Positions 36,446 to 44,885 of a stretch of 64,000 bases of DNA are shown in pieces. Under the pieces are notes generated by a model. That model worked only from the letters and a program-made list of their open reading frames with translations. It was not told the DNA's origin and did not search any database. The first letter of the stretch is position 1. The number at the start of each line of letters is the position of its first letter. Made by a program: the position numbers and the translations under genes. The stretch is from Nocardiopsis endophytica (GTDB lineage: Bacteria > Actinomycetota > Actinomycetes > Streptosporangiales > Streptosporangiaceae), in the NCBI RefSeq assembly GCF_027706725.1, contig NZ_JAQFWQ010000020.1:16850-80849 (forward strand), written 5' to 3'.

Positions 36446-37299
36446 TCCTCGATCCGCTCTTCAATGAACCGTCGACTCCTATCCGGGTCCAGGGCCTGAG
36501 CGGCGAGAAGACTGAACATCTGCGCATGACGGGCGACGTTCCCGGACTTCTCCAGATAGGAGTTGCCGCTCTGGGACTCTACATAGACCACGTCAGGGTG
36601 GGCAGGTGCCGGAAATCCGAAGAGATAGAAGGGACCGTCGAGGGCGGCGTGCACGCCCCGCTCGAACGGTAGGACCTGGAGGTCGACGCCGTCCCGCTCG
36701 CACTCGGCCAGCAGTCGCTCAAGCTGGCCGCGATGGACCGCCCTCCCACCCGCCGGCCTCCGAAGGACGGCTTCGTCCAAGATCGCCCACACTCGGGGCC
36801 GCGGTTCTCGTTCCAGGAGCCGCTGCCGGTGCAGGCGCACCTCCAGACGCCTCTCGATCTCCGTCTCGGTGTTCTGGGGCGGCAGCAGTGTCCCTCTAAG
36901 TACAGCCTCGGCATACGACCGTGTCTGAAAGATGCCCGGAACGAGCAGGGCCTCGTAGCACCGAACCGAGTTCGCCTCGTGCTCCATGCCCATGAACGAG
37001 CCGAACTGGGCCGACAAGACGTCCTGGTACTCGTCCCACCACCCCGGCGCTTGGGCGTCCTTGGCCAGTCGGACGAGCAGGTCCCGGTCGTTGCCGTCCA
37101 CCCCGTAGAGCTCGCACAGGTCACGGACATCCCGGACCCGGGGCTTGGCCTTCGCCAATTCGATCCTGCTGACCTTGGCGATCGAGCACTCGAGGTGGTA
37201 CGCCGCATCCTCGATCTTCAACCCGGCGGCCTCCCGGCGCCGCCGAAGTTCCAGACCGAGTTGGCGGAGTCTGATGGTCGGAGCCTGGATTGGGGGCAT
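36436..37299 (-). CDS. XRE-family regulator with DUF5753 (module 1)
   Basis: 287 residues. The N-terminal helix-turn-helix (LRRRREAAGLKIEDAAYHLE, then CSIAKVSRIELAKAKPRVRD) is followed by the DUF5753 effector domain with the marker EALLVPGIFQTRSYAEAVLRG and LPFERGVHAALDGPFYLFGF. Such proteins sit with DUF397 and an ATPase in WhiJ/AbaA-like developmental or secondary-metabolism switches. It is divergent from the ATPase at 37476 across two palindromes, which are candidate autoregulatory operators. Confidence 0.87.
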   Translation of the reverse strand: MPPIQAPTIRLRQLGLELRRRREAAGLKIEDAAYHLECSIAKVSRIELAKAKPRVRDVRDLCELYGVDGNDRDLLVRLAKDAQAPGWWDEYQDVLSAQFGSFMGMEHEANSVRCYEALLVPGIFQTRSYAEAVLRGTLLPPQNTETEIERRLEVRLHRQRLLEREPRPRVWAILDEAVLRRPAGGRAVHRGQLERLLAECERDGVDLQVLPFERGVHAALDGPFYLFGFPAPAHPDVVYVESQSGNSYLEKSGNVARHAQMFSLLAAQALDPDRSRRFIEERIEECQ

Positions 37300-37386
37300 C
37301 TGGGAGGGTTCCTTCCCTGCTCACGTGGCGTTGGGCCAGTCTCCCGCCCGAAGTGACCACTTAGGCCATGGCTCATCGTAGTCATT

Positions 37387-37423
37387 TTCTCAGTGAGAAT
37401 TGCACTGGACGATTCACTCGTCC
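37387..37423. promoter_or_regulatory. Two palindromes between the XRE gene and the ATPase gene
   Basis: TTCTCA-G-TGAGAA (37387-37399) is a perfect 13-bp palindrome. Eight bases later GGACGA-TTCAC-TCGTCC (37407-37423) is a second perfect one. Either could be the operator of the divergent XRE regulator. Confidence 0.5.
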
Positions 37424-37475
37424 ACCATGGCAGACACCGAACGTCACCGGGGCCTCACCCAGGAGGTGTCCTGCC

Positions 37476-37892
37476 ATGGACCTGCCCCTGCCGCGTACCT
37501 ACTCCTCGACCTTCCACGGCCTCGCCGACCAGGTCCCGGCCGCCCGGCGCTGGCTGGAGCGCGCCCTCGTCGCCGACGCCGCCACCTCGGACACCGCGTT
37601 CACGGCCTGCCTGCTGCTCAGCGAGCTGGCGACGAACTCGATCCGCCACACCGCCAGCGGCATGCCGGGAGGCCTCTTCTCCGTCATCGCCGTCGTGGAC
37701 GCCGAGCGCCTCCGCGTAAGCGTCCATGACCAGGGCGGCCCGGGCGTTCCAGTGATCCGTGCACACCCCGCCGCTCTCGGCCTGCACCGCGGCGGTCGGG
37801 GGCTCGGCCTCGTCGACGCCCTTGCCGCCGCCTGGGACACGCACACCGGTCCCACCGGCCGGACCGTGTGGTTCGAAGTCCTCCTCAAGTAG
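37476..37892 (+). CDS. HATPase anti-sigma-factor-type ATP-binding protein
   Basis: 138 residues of the GHKL fold: N box LLSELATNSIRHTASG, then VSVHDQGGPGVPVI, then the glycine-rich GGRGLGLVDALAAAWD. Stand-alone proteins of this kind act as anti-sigma factors or small kinases and accompany DUF397/XRE pairs in AbaA-type loci. ATG 37476 follows AGGAGG; the frame upstream to 37368 is not part of it. Confidence 0.85.
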   Translation: MDLPLPRTYSSTFHGLADQVPAARRWLERALVADAATSDTAFTACLLLSELATNSIRHTASGMPGGLFSVIAVVDAERLRVSVHDQGGPGVPVIRAHPAALGLHRGGRGLGLVDALAAAWDTHTGPTGRTVWFEVLLK

Positions 37893-37945
37893 GGCGCGTT
37901 CACTCCTTCCCACGTCGCCCGTCACAGCAGAGAGAAGCAGCAAAG

Positions 37946-38389
37946 ATGACCTCCCCCGACCACGTCCCGAGCACTGCAACCGATCCGCACATACGCGCCG
38001 TCCTCGCTGCCCCCAAGGGATGCCGCTTCAACCGCGCCCGCCCTTACACGACACCGCGCCCCGCGACGATGCCCGAGCGGATGTCGGTGGCCCGCCCAGA
38101 GCCGTGGCCGTCCAACGCCGATCCCTCGCTGCCGGAGTGGCTGACCCAGCTCAGGACGGAGCTGGGTCCGGATGGCGACTCCTCCATCCGCGACGTCCGC
38201 ACCGTGCGATCCCTCCGGCACACGGGACGCCCCGTTCCAGAGCCCACCGGCACAGGCCGCGACCGTAACGCCCTTCCCCACGCCATCTCCTTGGCACGCC
38301 CCGTGACTGATCCCGTTTGGAGATCCATCCACACCTGCTCGATCCTCGGGATGATGCTGGGGGCATACCTTCTGGGACTCTTCCAATAG
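37946..38389 (+). CDS. Hypothetical protein with a C-terminal membrane anchor
   Basis: 147 residues. The body is polar and Pro/Arg-rich; the end is a hydrophobic tail (CSILGMMLGAYLLGLFQ). No family recognised. ATG 37946 is preceded by GAGAGAAG and lies 53 bases after the ATPase gene on the same strand, probably in the same transcript. Confidence 0.55.
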   Translation: MTSPDHVPSTATDPHIRAVLAAPKGCRFNRARPYTTPRPATMPERMSVARPEPWPSNADPSLPEWLTQLRTELGPDGDSSIRDVRTVRSLRHTGRPVPEPTGTGRDRNALPHAISLARPVTDPVWRSIHTCSILGMMLGAYLLGLFQ

Positions 38390-38524
38390 GGCGAAGCCAC
38401 GAAGCGGGCACCCGGCGATATGACTACGCAAAGGGCGCTTCCTCGGGCACAGCCGCGGCCTACTGCCACGCGATAGAGGGCCCCTCCCTCCGTTGACCTA
38501 CTGTCAGAGAGATGCGATGGTCGG

Positions 38525-38540
38525 TGCAACCGGATGCAAC
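38525..38540 (+). promoter_or_regulatory. TGCAAC direct repeats at the module 2 promoter
   Basis: TGCAAC at 38525-38530 and 38535-38540, exactly one helix turn apart. They lie just after a possible TTGACC (38493) / GATGGT (38516) promoter and 25 bases before the ATG at 38565, a position suited to repression. The same pair recurs at 40177-40192. Confidence 0.6.
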
Positions 38541-38564
38541 CCCCACGTCCACTGAGAGGGCGCT

Positions 38565-38807
38565 ATGCAGCTTCGGTTCATCGGTAAAGACCCCGAATCC
38601 GGCAAGGACGGCTCACCCAGCGTTTTCATCGACGATGCCACCGGCGACTTCGTTCTGCAGGGATGGAAGGTCGATGCGGACACACGGCAGGGCTGCCGGG
38701 CAGCAGGTCCGGTCCCTCCCCACGAGGACATCGTTCGGATGCCGACCCGGATGATCGATGCCCTGAGGAAGGCCTGTGATGAGGCAGAACGTTCCCGCCT
38801 TCACTGA
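38565..38807 (+). CDS. Small hypothetical protein preceding DUF6879
   Basis: 80 residues with a beta-rich N-terminus (MQLRFIGKDPESGKDGSPSV, GDFVLQGWKV) and a helical end (MPTRMIDALRKACDEAE). Proteins of this type commonly precede DUF6879 and XRE/DUF5753 genes in actinomycetes; their role is unknown. It overlaps the next gene by 29 bases. Confidence 0.75.
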   Translation: MQLRFIGKDPESGKDGSPSVFIDDATGDFVLQGWKVDADTRQGCRAAGPVPPHEDIVRMPTRMIDALRKACDEAERSRLH

Positions 38808-39303
38808 CATGCTCGCCCAGAGCACGCACAGCGCCGTGCACTTGGAGATGCGCGACGCCTACGCGGTCGGGGATGAGAAGGAGGACTTCGAGGCCTGGCG
38901 GAACGGCCGACGCACCGACTGGGAGGACCACGAGTCCTGGTGGCACCCCTACTATCAGGCCGTTGCCGACGCCGTGGCGCGAGGTGTAGCCGTCCGCCGT
39001 GCCCGGGTGGTCTCGGAGCCGGTGTCGGAGTACATCCGCTACGAGCACTTCATCACCCAGGCCAACCTGATCGCGGGCGAGCAGGTCAGGTGGCTGCCGC
39101 GGAGCCGCGCCACCGACATCGCGTTCCCGGGCAACGACTTCTGGCTCTTCGACGACCGGGTAGTGCGCGTGAATCACTTCAGCGGCGACGGGGCCATGCT
39201 CGGCTGCGAGATCGTCGAGGATCCTGCCGTGGTCAAGCTTTGCGCGGCTGCGTTCGACTCTGTGTGGGAGCGTGCGGTTGCGCATGAGGACTACCAGGTC
39301 TGA
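38779..39303 (+). CDS. DUF6879-family protein
   Basis: 174 residues with the pattern LEMRDAYAVGDEKEDFEAW, VVSEPVSEYIRYEH, NDFWLFDDRVVRVNHFSGDG and VVKLCAAAFDSVWERAV. DUF6879 proteins are found next to XRE/DUF5753 regulators, often near RiPP or other natural-product clusters. Start is ATG 38779, or the GTG directly before it. Confidence 0.82.
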   Translation: MRQNVPAFTDMLAQSTHSAVHLEMRDAYAVGDEKEDFEAWRNGRRTDWEDHESWWHPYYQAVADAVARGVAVRRARVVSEPVSEYIRYEHFITQANLIAGEQVRWLPRSRATDIAFPGNDFWLFDDRVVRVNHFSGDGAMLGCEIVEDPAVVKLCAAAFDSVWERAVAHEDYQV

Positions 39304-39322
39304 CCAGCGCTGATCTCTTGCC

Positions 39323-40171
39323 ATGCCCTCAGTCCCTTCGCCCAGCGCCCTTGAAGCCAGACGCGCGGTCGCCGAGCGTCTGAAGGAACTGCGCATCGAG
39401 GCGGGACTGACCGGACAACAGCTCGCCGGGGCGTGCGGGTGGCACAAGGCCAAGACCTCCCGGCTCGAGAATGCTCGCACGCCTCCCTCTGACGACGATA
39501 TCCGTGCCTGGTGCCGGGCCTGCGGGGCCGAAGAGCAGGTCGCCGATCTCATCGCCGCCTCGCGCAGCGCCGAGTCGATGTATGTGGAGTGGAAGCGCAA
39601 GCAGCGCTCGGGACTCCAACGCCTCCAAGCCTCCTACAACCCCCTGTATCGGCAGACCAGCCGCTTCCGGGTCTACTCGCCCGACATCGTCCCCGGGTTC
39701 CTCCAACGGCCGGCCTACGCCACCGCGCTGCTGTCGGCGATCACAGCCTTCAGGGGCATTCCCGACGATGTAGAGCAGGCGGTCGAGGCGCGTACCGCCC
39801 GGTCACAGGTCCTCTATGAAAGCCACCGCAGCTTCTCCTTCCTCATCGAGGAGTCCGTGCTGCGCTACAGAATCGGCGACCGTGCGGCTATGTCCGACCA
39901 GCTGAACCACCTGCGGTCGGTGATGTCGTTGCCGACGGTCTCGCTCGGCGTCATCCCCTTCTCCGACCGGCGTGGCATCTGGCCTCTGGAGGCCTGCTAC
40001 ATCTACGACGACGACCTAGTTCAGGTCGAGCTGCTCAACGCCGAGGTCAGCGTGCGTGCACCCACAGAGATCGCCACGTACATCAGGGCATTCAACGAGT
40101 TGCGCCGCGCTGCTGTCTATGGCGACCGGGCACGGGCGCTCATCGACTCGGCTTCCGAGGCCTTCGCTTGA
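39323..40171 (+). CDS. XRE-family regulator with DUF5753 (module 2), likely regulator of the lanthipeptide cluster
   Basis: 282 residues. The helix-turn-helix LRIEAGLTGQQLAGACGWHK with KAKTSRLENA is followed by DUF5753 (SPDIVPGFLQRPAYATALLS, VLRYRIGDRAAMSDQLNHL, LGVIPFSDRRGIWPLEACYI). It is the third gene of the set starting at 38565 and lies directly before the lanthipeptide operon. TGCAAC direct repeats flank this set on both sides, at its own promoter and at the cluster promoter, so it may repress the former and act on the latter. That is inference. Confidence 0.86.
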   Translation: MPSVPSPSALEARRAVAERLKELRIEAGLTGQQLAGACGWHKAKTSRLENARTPPSDDDIRAWCRACGAEEQVADLIAASRSAESMYVEWKRKQRSGLQRLQASYNPLYRQTSRFRVYSPDIVPGFLQRPAYATALLSAITAFRGIPDDVEQAVEARTARSQVLYESHRSFSFLIEESVLRYRIGDRAAMSDQLNHLRSVMSLPTVSLGVIPFSDRRGIWPLEACYIYDDDLVQVELLNAEVSVRAPTEIATYIRAFNELRRAAVYGDRARALIDSASEAFA

Positions 40172-40176
40172 GGCTG

Positions 40177-40226
40177 TGCAACTTCGTGCAACTTCATTGA
40201 GTCGGCGCTTCGGCCCTCTCTACGGT
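40177..40226 (+). promoter_or_regulatory. Lanthipeptide operon promoter with TGCAAC direct repeats
   Basis: TGCAAC at 40177-40182 and 40187-40192 (10 bp apart) lies immediately upstream of a -35-like TTGAGT (40197-40202) and, after 18 bases, a -10-like TACGGT (40221-40226). Repeats just upstream of -35 suit an activator. The TTG start of the methyltransferase lies 70 bases downstream. Confidence 0.6.
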
Positions 40227-40295
40227 CGATGGTGCAGGACGGCGCGCTGTCGCCTCTTGATCACTGCACGTCTGTACCGACAAGGACGAGGCACA

Positions 40296-41534
40296 TTGTC
40301 CGATCAGACCGGAAAGTCCCCCGCCGCCTGGCGCCAAGAGATGGTGGCCACGCTGAAGAGCCCCGAGGCGCTCAACGGCATGGAGCTTTCGCCCCCGCTG
40401 GAGCGGGCGCTGCTGGAGGTGCCGCGGCACCTGTTCGCCCCCGAGGCCGACCTGGAGGCCGCGCACGCCCCGTTCAACCCGGTGGTCACCAAGAAGGACG
40501 AACGCGGCGTGGCCCTCAGCTCGGTCTCGGCCCCGCAGATCCAGGCCATGATGCTCGGACAGGCCCGCATCGAACCGGGCATGCGGGTGTTGGAGATCGG
40601 CTCGGGCGGCTACAACGCCGCCCTGATCGCCGAACTGGTCGGCCCCGCCGGGCACGTGGTGAGCATCGACATCGACCCTGAGGTCACCGAGCGCGCCGCC
40701 AAGCTGTTGGCCGAGGCCGGGTACCCGCAGGTGCGGGTGGTCACCGGCGACGCCGCCGAAGGAGTCCCGGGCGAGGCGCCGTTCGACCGGATCATCGTCA
40801 CCGCCGGTGCCTGGGACATCCCGTCGGCCTGGACCGAGCAGCTTGCCGAGGACGGGCGGCTGGTGGTGCCGCTGCGGATGCGGTCACTCACCCGCTCGGT
40901 GGCCTTCCACCGCTCCGGCGGCCGCCTGGTCAGCGACTCGGCGCTGGTGTGCGGGTTCGTGGCCATGCAGGGCGTCGACGCCCACGACGAGCAGGTCGTC
41001 CTTGTGAACGGTGACGAGTCGGTGGGGCTGCGGTTCGGCGACGGCGCCCCGGGCGAGGTGGAGCTTCTGGACAACGCGGTGCGCAGCCCTCGGACCGAGG
41101 CGTGGACCGGTGTTCGGGTGCACCGTCAGGAGCCGATCGTCGGGCTCCAGCTTTACCTGGCCACCCACCTGCCGGGCTTTTGCATCATGACCACCGACTC
41201 CGAGGCCGACACCGGCGCAGTCCAGCCGACCAACCCCTACTTCTCGATGGCCGCCGTGCGGGGCGACAGCTTCGCCTACCTCATCACCCGTCCCGCACCC
41301 GGCGATGAGGCCGATGAGCACGTGGAGTACGGGGTGCACGCTTTCGGCCCGCACCGAACGGAACTGGCCGACGAGGTCACCGCGCTGGTCACCGTGTGGG
41401 ACCGGCTGCACCGCGGCGGGCCCGACCCGCAGGTCACCGCCTACCCGGCCGCCACGCCCGATGAGGAACTGGAGGGTCAGGCCGTCATCGACAAGCGCCA
41501 CGTCCGCGTCACCCTGACCTGGCCCCCGGAATAA
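40296..41534 (+). CDS. PIMT-like O-methyltransferase, FxLD lanthipeptide system
   Basis: 412 residues. The N-terminal half is a protein-isoaspartate-methyltransferase-like fold: the substrate segment ALLEVPRHLFAPEADL, SAM motif I VLEIGSGGY at 98-106, then SIDIDPEVTERAAKLLAEAG and FDRIIVTAGAWDIP. The C-terminal ~160 residues are specific to the methyltransferase of FxLD systems. PIMT-like enzymes of class I lanthipeptides methylate a core aspartate, which then closes to an aspartimide; the precursor here has an Asp-Gly. The TTG start at 40296 is chosen because AGGACGAGG lies just upstream and the longer frame enters the regulator gene. First gene of the operon. Confidence 0.87.
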   Translation: MSDQTGKSPAAWRQEMVATLKSPEALNGMELSPPLERALLEVPRHLFAPEADLEAAHAPFNPVVTKKDERGVALSSVSAPQIQAMMLGQARIEPGMRVLEIGSGGYNAALIAELVGPAGHVVSIDIDPEVTERAAKLLAEAGYPQVRVVTGDAAEGVPGEAPFDRIIVTAGAWDIPSAWTEQLAEDGRLVVPLRMRSLTRSVAFHRSGGRLVSDSALVCGFVAMQGVDAHDEQVVLVNGDESVGLRFGDGAPGEVELLDNAVRSPRTEAWTGVRVHRQEPIVGLQLYLATHLPGFCIMTTDSEADTGAVQPTNPYFSMAAVRGDSFAYLITRPAPGDEADEHVEYGVHAFGPHRTELADEVTALVTVWDRLHRGGPDPQVTAYPAATPDEELEGQAVIDKRHVRVTLTWPPE

Positions 41535-41553
41535 CCGCGAGCAGGAGGAGAAC

Positions 41554-41772
41554 ATGGCCCCCCGAGACACCGCGCTCCTGATGCCTGAGGCGGCCCCGGC
41601 CGCCGAGGACACCGGCCCCGACGAGCTTCCCGAGGACTTCGAGCTGGAAGTGCGGGTGGTGCTGACCACCCACCCCAGCGGCAAGCTCGCCTGCACCACC
41701 AGCGACGGGTGCGGCAACACGTGCCAGAACGGCGCCTCGGCCTGCAACAGCTTCGTCGGCGACCCCTTCTAG
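41554..41772 (+). CDS. lanA: FxLD-family class I lanthipeptide precursor
   Basis: 72 residues. The leader (about 1-36) is acidic and carries FELEVRV at 29-35, the FxLD-type recognition motif. The core (about 37-72) is rich in Ser/Thr and has four cysteines (47, 53, 57, 64), so up to four thioether rings are possible. Asp51-Gly52 is the likely target of the PIMT-like enzyme; Asn59-Gly60 is also prone to succinimide formation. The last residues are GDPF. The leader cleavage point is not evident. ATG follows AGGAGGAG, 19 bases after the methyltransferase gene, and an attenuator-like hairpin follows. Confidence 0.9.
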   Translation: MAPRDTALLMPEAAPAAEDTGPDELPEDFELEVRVVLTTHPSGKLACTTSDGCGNTCQNGASACNSFVGDPF

Positions 41773-41799
41773 GGCCCGCCGACCGAACACATGGGGATC

Positions 41800-41830
41800 A
41801 GGGGTGTCCGGCCTGGGGGCGGACACCCCT
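41800..41830 (+). terminator. Attenuator-like hairpin between lanA and lanB
   Basis: Perfect 11-bp stem AGGGGTGTCCG/CGGACACCCCT with a 9-base loop, 27 bases after the precursor stop and 31 bases before lanB. A leaky terminator here would give more precursor than enzyme mRNA, as is common in lantibiotic operons. Confidence 0.72.
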
Positions 41831-41861
41831 CTTCTCGAACGCTGCGAAGGAGGCACCGGTC

Positions 41862-44800
41862 ATGGCCGAGGCGGGCTACCACGTGTGCGCGGTCATGCTG
41901 CGCGCCACCACCGCCGACCGCGCCACCGCTCCGCCCGGGGGCGCCGACCCTGACGACTCCGAGGGCAGGCGGCGGCTGCTCGGATGGTCCCGAGAGCTGT
42001 GGGGCGCCCCCGGGGCCGGTGAGGCGCTGCGGATCGCTTCTCCAGTCCTGCATCAGCGCCTTTCCAAGGTCCATGCCCGCAGCGACGGTGCAAACCTGGG
42101 CAGGCGCGAGGTCAAGGCGCTGGTCTCCTCGGCCGCGTTCGCGCTGCGCTGGCAGAACCGCCCCACACCGGCCGGGCTGTTCGCCGGCATCGCCCCTGCG
42201 AGCATCGGAGACACCCGCGTTTACTGGGGCGGAGTACATGGGGCGAGCCTTCGCCCGGACACCGCCTGGCTGGCCGCTGCCATCGAGCGCCTGCTGGCGA
42301 TCGATGAGGTGCGGCGCCGCGCCCCGGTCCAGGCGAACCCGTGCGTCCACCGGAGGGGCGACCGCCTTGTCGCACCCGGTCCTGCGTCCGGTGGGCAGTC
42401 GGTGTTGGCGGCGCCGGTGGAGGTCTCGGTGCGCCGCAGCGCTCCGGCCCTCGCTGCGCTGGAGGCCGCCCGCTCCCGGGTCGGATACGCCGAGCTGGCC
42501 GAGCACCTGCAACAGCGCTTCCCTGGTACCACGGACTCCGCGATCACCGGCTTCCTCGGCGGGCTCCTCTCCCAAGGCCTACTCCTCGAAGGGCTGTGGG
42601 CGCCGATGGACCGCACCGACGCGCTCGCCTACCTGTGCGAGGAGCTGCACGCCATCAAGGCCGAAGAGATCCCCGAGGCAGCGGACCTGGTGGAAGGTCT
42701 GGAGGTGCTCGCCGCCCAGGTGAGCGAGGACCGCCCCCGGCCCGTGGGCGCCGACCGTGCCGAGGTCGCCGCGTTTTCCCGCCGGATGAGCCGGTGCCAC
42801 GAGGGCCCAGGGGCGGGCCTGACGGCGGATGTGGCATTGGACTGCGACATCGCCCTGCCGCGCCCGGTGGCCGAGGAGGCCCGGCGGGCGGCTGAGCTGC
42901 TGGTGCGCCTGTCGCCATACCCCTTCGGGGCGCAGCACTGGCACGAGTACCACCAGCGCTTCCGCGACCGGTACGGCCCCGGGGCCGCGGTCCCCGTGTT
43001 GGAGCTGGTCGGCGACGGCGGCCTGGGCTACCCGGCCGGGTTCCTCGGCTCGGCCCGCCAGGCGCCGCCCCGACCGCGCCGACCCCGCGACGGCGTCCTG
43101 TTGGAGCTGGTCCAGCGGGCCCTGATGCGCGGGGACAACGAGGTCGACTTGGACGAGCGCACCGTGGAGAGCCTGGAGGCGGATGAGGAGGCGGCGCCGC
43201 CTGGGCGTGTGGAGCTCAGCGCCGTCGTCCACGCCCGCACCCTCCATGCCCTGGAGGAGGGCGACTTCCTGTTGGAGGTCACCGGCGCCCCGAGGGCGGC
43301 CAGCAGCATGGCCGGGCGCTTCCTCCACCTGCTCCCCGAACCCGAACAGGAACGGTGGGCCCGCTCCTACGAGGCCGACGACGGGGCGCTCACCGCGCAG
43401 GTGGCCTTCGTCCCCCGGCGGCGCGGCAACGCCGACATCGCCCGCACCCGCCAGGTCCTCCCCGCGCGCATCGCCCTGGACCGCCACGACGCCCGAGAGC
43501 AAGCCATCGCGCCGGACGATCTGCTGGTGGTGGGCGATGCGCGCGGATTCGCCCTGATCCAGGCCTCGACCGGGCGGGCGGTGGAGCCGCGGGTGCTGCA
43601 CGCCCTGGAGGCCGGAACCCACACCCCTCCGCTGGCCCGGTTCATCGCCGAGCTGCCCTTCGCCCGCTGCGCCGCCTACACCGCCTTCGATCCCGGTGCC
43701 GCCGATTCCCTGCCCTACCTGCCGCGCTTTCGCAGCGGGCGCACGATCCTGGCCCCTGCCCGCTGGCGCCTCCGGTCCAGCGACCTGCCCGGCCCCTCGG
43801 CCCCGGCCACCGACTGGGACCAGGCCTTTCAACGGTGGCGGGACTCCTTGGCCGTTCCCGGCCGGGTGGTGATGGTCGAACACGATCAGCGCCTGCCCAT
43901 CGACTTGGACGAGCCGCTGCACCGGCGCCTGCTGCGCTCGGCCCTGGAGGCCACCGGAACGGTCGAACTGCGAGAACGCCCCGGCGAGGAAGGGGACGAG
44001 GGGTGGATCGGCCGGGCCCACGAGGTCCTGTTCGCACTGAAGACGACCCGCACACCACTCCGGCCAGCCGTCGCCGTCTCTGCCCTCAGGGCGCATCCGG
44101 TCGGCGAGGGCCCCTTCGTCCAGGCCCGCCTGCTCGTCCACCCCGACCGCGCCGATGAGGTCCTCACCGACCACGCCTCCGGCTTCTTCACCCAAGCGCC
44201 CGAGTCGGGCCTGTGGTGGTTCCAGCGCGAGGCTCCGCTCGCGGGCGGTGAACCGGCTTTAATGGTGACCGTTCGACTGGACGATCCGGCCGACCACGCC
44301 GCCCTCGCCCAACGCCTGGGCGCCTGGGCCCACGCCCTGCATACCCGACACCTGTCGGCCGGGCTGGAGTTCACCGGTCACCGGGAGCACACCGGCCGCT
44401 TTGGCCACGGCGACGCCATGCGGGCCGCGCACAAGGTCTTCGCCGCCGACTCCCGAGCCGCACTCGCCCAGATCACCACCGCCCGCGACGATGCCAGCCT
44501 GAAGCGCGCGCTCGCTGCGGCGTCGATGGTCGGCATCGCCGAAGCACTCGCCGCCTCACCCGAGCAAGGGCGCAAGTGGCTGGCCGATGACCTCGCCGAC
44601 TTGCGCGCCCCCGTCGATCGCGACGACCGCGAACACGCCCGCCGCCTTCTCACCGTGCCGCCGAGCACCGAAACCGAGTTGGGCCGCGCGTGGGAGCAGC
44701 GCCGCCTCGCGCTCACGGACTACCGCGACCGGCTCTTGGCCCAGCGCGATCCGCGCATGGTGCTGCGTTCGCTGCTGCACCTGCACCACCGCCGCGCCCT

Positions 44801-44885
44801 CGGCCCCGACCATGAGGAGTCCCTGCTGCGGCTGGCCCGCGACTGCGCCCACAGCCTCCTGCGCCAGGGCCAAGGCCGCCGATGA
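41862..44885 (+). CDS. lanB: LanB lanthipeptide dehydratase
   Basis: 1007 residues, the size of full-length LanB such as NisB. Residues ~90-740 match the Lant_dehydr_N glutamylation domain (LSKVHARSDGANLGRREVKA, ALRWQNRPTPAGLFAGIAPA, ARQVLPARI-type segments such as ADIARTRQVLPARIALDRHD). The C-terminal ~260 residues are a SpaB_C-like elimination domain (FVQARLLVHPDRADEV, VTVRLDDPADHAALAQRLGA). LanB uses glutamyl-tRNA to dehydrate core Ser and Thr. ATG 41862 follows AAGGAGG; the earlier frame runs into the precursor. Overlaps lanC by 4 bases. Confidence 0.9.
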   Translation: MAEAGYHVCAVMLRATTADRATAPPGGADPDDSEGRRRLLGWSRELWGAPGAGEALRIASPVLHQRLSKVHARSDGANLGRREVKALVSSAAFALRWQNRPTPAGLFAGIAPASIGDTRVYWGGVHGASLRPDTAWLAAAIERLLAIDEVRRRAPVQANPCVHRRGDRLVAPGPASGGQSVLAAPVEVSVRRSAPALAALEAARSRVGYAELAEHLQQRFPGTTDSAITGFLGGLLSQGLLLEGLWAPMDRTDALAYLCEELHAIKAEEIPEAADLVEGLEVLAAQVSEDRPRPVGADRAEVAAFSRRMSRCHEGPGAGLTADVALDCDIALPRPVAEEARRAAELLVRLSPYPFGAQHWHEYHQRFRDRYGPGAAVPVLELVGDGGLGYPAGFLGSARQAPPRPRRPRDGVLLELVQRALMRGDNEVDLDERTVESLEADEEAAPPGRVELSAVVHARTLHALEEGDFLLEVTGAPRAASSMAGRFLHLLPEPEQERWARSYEADDGALTAQVAFVPRRRGNADIARTRQVLPARIALDRHDAREQAIAPDDLLVVGDARGFALIQASTGRAVEPRVLHALEAGTHTPPLARFIAELPFARCAAYTAFDPGAADSLPYLPRFRSGRTILAPARWRLRSSDLPGPSAPATDWDQAFQRWRDSLAVPGRVVMVEHDQRLPIDLDEPLHRRLLRSALEATGTVELRERPGEEGDEGWIGRAHEVLFALKTTRTPLRPAVAVSALRAHPVGEGPFVQARLLVHPDRADEVLTDHASGFFTQAPESGLWWFQREAPLAGGEPALMVTVRLDDPADHAALAQRLGAWAHALHTRHLSAGLEFTGHREHTGRFGHGDAMRAAHKVFAADSRAALAQITTARDDASLKRALAAASMVGIAEALAASPEQGRKWLADDLADLRAPVDRDDREHARRLLTVPPSTETELGRAWEQRRLALTDYRDRLLAQRDPRMVLRSLLHLHHRRALGPDHEESLLRLARDCAHSLLRQGQGRR

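Noticed and set aside
36436..37299. Toxin-antitoxin system formed by XRE and DUF397 genes
   Set aside because: Such pairs are sometimes labelled this way, but the partner ATPase and the DUF5753 domain fit WhiJ/AbaA-type regulation better, and no toxin fold is visible.
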